A DNA stretch of 64,000 bases, from the NCBI GenBank assembly GCA_964017045.1, contig OZ024808.1, positions 30,793,949 through 30,857,948 on the forward strand, given 5' to 3'. The DNA comes from Omphiscola glabra. Taxonomy: Eukaryota > Mollusca > Gastropoda > Lymnaeidae. The notes beneath the pieces are model-generated. The model did no database searches. It saw nothing but the letters and a program-made list of their open reading frames with translations, and had not been told where the DNA came from. Every line of letters begins with the position of its first letter. Positions within the stretch are counted from its first letter, which is position 1. The position numbers and the translations under genes were made by a program. Below, piece after piece: positions 59,326-64,000 of this stretch.

Positions 59326-60280
59326 CAATTTTTTTTTAAAGTGCGTGCACACATGTGGGGCACATTGTTTATTATTGAAATATTTTGATATTAAAGGGAG
59401 AAAATCAGTTGGGAATCTAATAAATACAGGCTAAGTATTTTAAAAAAAGAACTCAGTTATTCAGGAAACTTTGTTACAAAAGTAGCACATTTAAAGAAAA
59501 CAAAAACGCTAATAATTGATAAAATGTGCTACTTTTGTACAGGACCGCCTTTTTCTTGTCTTTTTTTTTTTTTTTTTTAGCTCAACTGACGCATAGACAT
59601 TAATTCCGGCCACCAATTCCACCAGCATCCCGCTTCCGCTTCTCGTATAAGAAAAAAAACGAAATCGGGGCCCCCGGCCCCAAACGGAATGTTATAAAAA
59701 GTTCTTAACCTCTTAAGATTTCCTTCTGGATAATGATGGATCTATGTGCCAAGTTTGATCAAGAGCCATTACTTCATGTAAAAGCCTTTGTGGAACAAAC
59801 CCACAAACAAATTTTCACTTTTATATTTGTATATATATTATATGATTTATGAATTCTACATGTTTTATGCTGTCTTTCATTTGTAAAGGGCAAAGGTCAC
59901 CCCACTTTTCTTTGGGTTGAAAAATCTAAAAAAAAAAAAAATAGTATTACTCATACTGCTGACAATTTTCCTTTGTCACCTCACAGGAAAATGAAATATT
60001 CATAATTTGAAAACTAAATAAACCTATAATAAGTGGTTGATGTTTATACTGATAACTAATTAAAACTATAATAAGTGGTTGATGTATCTAATTGGTTCTA
60101 GCCCTAGATTCATTGTTTAAATACCGGTACTAATTTATGTTTTTAATACAGAATTATTTATAGTTTAAATGCTAATTTATTTATTTTTTGAAAGCAGATT
60201 TTTGCATTGTTTAAATACCGAATTATGTATAATTTATATGCTGCTTTATTTTCAGTAAGTTACAGTTGTGTCCAACAAAT
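59326..60280. other. Spacer with a hairpin and a possible retroelement tail
   Basis: Contains a perfect 18-bp inverted repeat (see separate entry). Around 59700-59830 a stretch with GTGCCAAGTTTGATCAAGAG and AACAAACCCACAAACAAATT resembles the 3' end of many invertebrate LINE/SINE copies. Two short local duplications (TATAATAAGTGGTTGATGT at about 60027 and 60068) follow. Confidence 0.35.
59475..59539. repeat. 18-bp perfect inverted repeat with 29-nt loop
   Basis: Left arm TACAAAAGTAGCACATTT (59475-59492), right arm AAATGTGCTACTTTTGTA (59522-59539), loop 29 nt. It could form a hairpin in DNA or RNA, or be a tiny foldback element. No surrounding gene explains it. Confidence 0.8.
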
Positions 60281-60301
60281 TATTACCCCCCCCCCCCCCC
60301 C

Positions 60302-61300
60302 TTAGAAAATCATTTGCCATTTACTGTTTTTTTTTGTGCATGTAGATTTCAAGTTAAGATATCTGGACTTTATAGATTTCTTATTTCATCACCAGACATA
60401 GTAAGAACACAAGGTACACGTACCGTATTTCAAATGCAATATAAATTTCAACACAATTTATAAAATGACTGTAAAGAACAAACGAGCACTCATTGTTATT
60501 TTATTACTATGAATAATTAAAAAAAAAGTTGATGTGTTGAATGACTGATTTACACAATGAAATATACAAAAAAATCAATTAATTTAAAGAACATGTTTGC
60601 TTTGAATACCTATTACTATTACAAATAAAACGTAGTGAATAGATAAATTATTTGCACGAAACGATTATTATTATAACTTGATGGGCCTGAATTAAATGAA
60701 CGACTGCCTTGTTATTGTCTTTTCATTGCAATGGGAAATTGTTCTTTGTAAAGAGTTCCAAATAATTAATATGAGTACTTATAGATAGTGCCCCCATACT
60801 CCCCCCCCCCCCCCCCCCGATTCAAAACTCAAATTAACTGAACCACTCTTAACATACTATCGAGCTTATGTAGAACTTAAATCATTCCCTACAGCAGTGC
60901 TACTTCCGTACTTCATTTATTTTCCTGAGATAAGCGAAGTAAATCAGTTTTGAAATTGATTAAAATTTTTAAAAAGATTTTTTAAGCTGCTAATATTAAG
61001 AAATGTTAATGAATTAAGGACGAATGCAACAAAGAATGAATAAGGTTAAATAAAAATATAATATTAGCGGCGAAAAAGTAATGAACAATGGCCAAAAAAA
61101 ATCGATTTTCGGCACCTCGGTTGAACACATGCTAGATATAGACGCGCAGTACTAAAGCAAACATAGTTTAAAAGTGAAACAAGATATAAACATCCGGTTT
61201 TTAAATTGAAATCACGCAGAATCACACCATCGTTGGAAGTCTCGATGGGTGCGAGATTTCATTGCTATTTTTAACTAAAAACGAGAGAGGTGTGTCGACA
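60302..61300. other. AT-rich spacer with C18 tract
   Basis: No gene is seen. The small plus-strand frame that spans 60266-60463 starts before the C16 run and has no signature. Confidence 0.4.
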
Positions 61301-61304
61301 TGCG

Positions 61305-61632
61305 CCGGGACGCATTTGGACGCATCCGTCGGAACCCGTAAAGGACGCATTTGGACGCATCCGTCGGAACCCGTAAAGGAGGCATTTGGACGCATCCGTC
61401 GGAACCCGTAAAGGACGCATTTGGACGCATCCGTCGGAACCCGTAAAGGAGGCATTTGGACGCATCCGTCGGAACCCGTAAAGGACGCATTTGGACGCAT
61501 CCGTCGGAACCCTTAAAGGAGGCATTTGGACGCATCCGTCGGAACCCGTAAAGGAGGCATTTGGACGCATCCGTCGGAACCCGTAAAGGAGGCATTTGGA
61601 TGCATCCGTCGGAACCCGTAAAGGACGCCTTT
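61305..61632. repeat. 35-bp tandem array (about 9 copies)
   Basis: Unit GGACGCATTTGGACGCATCC plus GTCGGAACCCGTAAA; copies alternate between GGACGCATTT and GGAGGCATTT. The unit has an internal TTTGGACGCAT/GGACGCATT duplication. GC-rich compared with its surroundings. Confidence 0.94.
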
Positions 61633-62020
61633 AGTCGCAGCAAATACATAAGAGCTTTTTTTTTTATCTCACGTCTTTCAGGTCAAATTAAATAATTTGA
61701 TGACGATATTTTGTTATTCAACAAGTAGGTTGCCCACAGCTGCTTAAATAAGATGATTGCGGTCAATTACTCCCAGAAGTGTAGGTAGCGTTAGAGTTAG
61801 TGCCACCTGGAGCGAGCCAAGATTTTTAAAACCTTCGTACAACGAAACAACTCTTTTGGCCGAAAATGCTGCCCCCCCCCCCCCCCAGTACAAGGAAATG
61901 TTTCTTTAATTTAATTAATTATAAGTTTGTGGAATTGTGTCCCTAATAGAAATAAATTATAACATTGTTGAGCTGCGTCTTTACACAAAAAAACCCAACA
62001 ATAAACTACCCATACAGACA
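61633..62020. other. Spacer between two arrays
   Basis: Nothing recognised apart from a C15 run at 61872-61886. Confidence 0.4.
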
Positions 62021-62021
62021 G

Positions 62022-64000
62022 TAAAATACACAAAAAGCCAGTAAAATACACAAAAAGCCAGTAAAATACACAAAAAGCCAGTAAAATACACAAAACGCCA
62101 GTAAAATACACAAAAAGCCAGTAAAATACACAAAAAGCCAGTAAAATACACAAAAAGCCAGTAAAATACACAAAACGCCAGTAAATACACAAAAAGCCAG
62201 TAAAATACACAAAAAGCCAGTAAAATACACAAAAAAGCCAGTAAAATACACAAAAAGCCAGTAAAATACAAAAAAAGCCAGTAAAATACACAAAGAGCCA
62301 GTAAAATACACAAAAAAGCCAGTAAAATACACAAAAAGCCAGTAAAATACACATAGAGCCAGTAAAATACACAAAAAGCCAGTAAAATACACAAAAAAGC
62401 CAGTGAAATACACAAAAAGCCAGTAAAATACACAAAGAGCCAGTAAAATACACAAAGAGCCAGTAAAATACACAAAGAGCCAGTAAAATACACAAAAAGC
62501 CAGTAAAATACACAAAAAAGCCAGTAAAATACACAAAAAGCCAGTAAAATACACAAAAAAGCCAGTAAAATACACAAAAAAGCCAGTAAAATACACAGAG
62601 CCAGTAAAATACACAAAGAGCCAGTAAAATACACAAAGAGCCAGTAAAATACACAAAAAGCCATTAAAATACACAAAAAGCCAGTAAAATACACAAAAAG
62701 CCAGTAAAATACACAAAAAAGCCAGTAAAATACACAAAGAGCCAGTAAAATACACAAAGAGCCAGTAAAATACACAAAGAGCCAGTAAAATACACAAAAA
62801 GCCATTAAAATACACAAAAAGCCAGTAAAATACACAAAAAGCCAGTAAAATACACAAAAAAGCCAGTAAAATACACAAAGAGCCAGTAAAATACACAAAG
62901 AGCCAGTAAAATACACAAAAAGCCATTAAAATACACAAAAAGCCAGTAAAATACACAAAAAGCCATTAAAATACACAAAAAGCCAGTAAAATACACAAAA
63001 AGCCAGTAAAATACACAAAAAGCCAGTAAAATACACAAAGAGCCAGTAAAATACACAAAGAGCCAGTAAAATACACAAAGAGCCAGTAAAATACACAAAA
63101 AAGCCAGTAAAATACACAAAGAGCCAGTAAAATACACAAAAAAGCCAGTAAAATACACAAAGAGCCAGTAAAATACACAAAAAGCCATTAAAATACACAA
63201 AAAGCCAGTAAAATACACAAAAAGCCAGTAAAATACACAAAAAAGCCAGTAAAATACACAAAGAGCCAGTAAAATACACAAAAAAGCCAGTAAAATACAC
63301 AAAAAAGCCAGTAAAATACGCAAAAAAGCCAGTAAAATACACAAAAAGCCAGTAAAATACACAAAGAGCCAGTAAAATACACAAAAAAGCCAGTAAAATA
63401 CACAAAGAGCCAGTAAAATACACAAAAAAGCCAGTAAAATACGCAAAAAAGCCAGTAAAATACACAAAGAGCCAGTAAAATACACAAAAAAGCCAGTAAA
63501 ATACGCAAAAAAGCCAGTAAAATACACATAGAGCCAGTAAAATACACAAAAAAGCCAGTAAAATACACAAAGAGCCAGTAAAATAAAAAAAAAGCCAGTA
63601 AAATACACAAAGAGCCAGTAAAATACACAAAAAAGCCAGTAAAATACACAAAAAGCCAGTAAAATACACATAGAGCCAGTAAAATACACAAAAAGCCAGT
63701 AAAATACACAAAAAAGCCAGTAAAATACACATAGAGCCAGTAAAATACACAAAAAAGCCAGTAAAATACACAAAGAGCCAGTAAAATACACAAAAAGCCA
63801 GTAAAATACACAAAGAGCCAGTAAAATACACAAAAAGCCAGTAAAATACGCAAAAAAGCCAGTAAAATACACATAGAGCCAGTAAAATACACAAAAAAGC
63901 CAGTAAAATACACAGAGCCAGTAAAATACACAAAAAAGCCAGTAAAATACGCAAAAAAGCCAGTAAAATACACAAAGAGCCAGTAAAATACACAAAAAAG
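62022..64000. repeat. 20/21-bp tandem array, about 96 copies, runs off the window
   Basis: Unit GTAAAATACACAAAAAGCCA with variants AAAGAGCCA, AAAAAAGCCA (21 bp), CATAGAGCCA, CGCAAAAAAGCC and GCCATTAAAAT. Variant order repeats in blocks (for example GCCATT followed by three plain units), indicating multi-unit duplication. The several long minus-strand frames here come from T/G-rich repeats read in frame and are not genes. The array end is beyond 64000. Confidence 0.96.

Noticed and set aside
61911..63995. Several 250-400 codon minus-strand frames rich in YFTG/LCILLA, resembling a membrane protein
   Set aside because: They are readings of the 20/21-bp array in different phases; hydrophobicity comes from its T-rich complement.
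1..64000. tRNA, rRNA or snRNA genes
   Set aside because: Looked for cloverleaf boxes and conserved rRNA words by eye on both strands; none was convincing. A covariance-model scan would settle it.

Overview
The window looks like nuclear DNA of an animal, most probably a lophotrochozoan and plausibly a gastropod mollusc. The reasons are short exons with GT-AG introns in AT-rich DNA, an anaphase-promoting-complex gene, a secreted multi-ShKT protein, and CR1/L2-like and other LINEs, a Penelope-like fragment, hAT elements and SPIN-like hAT MITEs. The species is an inference; no marker gene fixes it. I see no rRNA, tRNA, bacterial operon or CRISPR array.

Layout. (1) 1-6251 (+): the last seven coding exons of ANAPC5, the APC/C subunit with TPR-like repeats; the gene starts before the window. 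(2) 6252-18569: intergenic DNA with a 2.46 kb hAT transposon (7295-9757, perfect 8-bp target duplication) that holds a nested LINE fragment, a composite inverted-repeat element (about 10.74-12.2 kb), a probable minus-strand retroelement and several kilobases with nothing I recognise. (3) 18570-42578 (+): a 16-exon gene for a Tyr/Gly- and RGG-rich protein of about 1132 residues with several dsRBM-like segments. One intron (26722-39804) carries a 37-bp array and an 11.5 kb array of about 287 copies of a 40-bp unit. (4) 42579-47000: 3' UTR and intergenic repeats. (5) 47143-53688 (+): a five-exon secreted protein with a signal peptide and three near-identical ShKT (six-cysteine) modules, each on its own exon. 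The modules arose by tandem duplication that also copied intron sequence and a LINE. (6) 53689-64000: duplicated intron remnant, tandem arrays, a 190-bp hAT MITE, a Penelope-like GIY-YIG fragment, a CR1/L2-like LINE with one long open RT frame (57918-59195), and a 2 kb array running off the window.

The three genes share no evident pathway (cell-cycle ubiquitin ligase, RNA-binding, secreted Cys-rich). What unifies the window is its tandem-repeat load: more than 20 arrays, by rough sum over a quarter of the sequence. At least four of them begin at or within a few bases of a 5' splice site. The most interesting items are the telomere-like motif TTAGGGTTG in nearly every unit of the 11.5 kb intronic array, minisatellites that appear to have grown out of a LINE while a sister copy stayed unexpanded, and a ShKT exon apparently turned into a terminal exon by a CAA-to-TAA change. 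Exon joins were made by eye from splice consensus and reading frame; no transcript or database was consulted.
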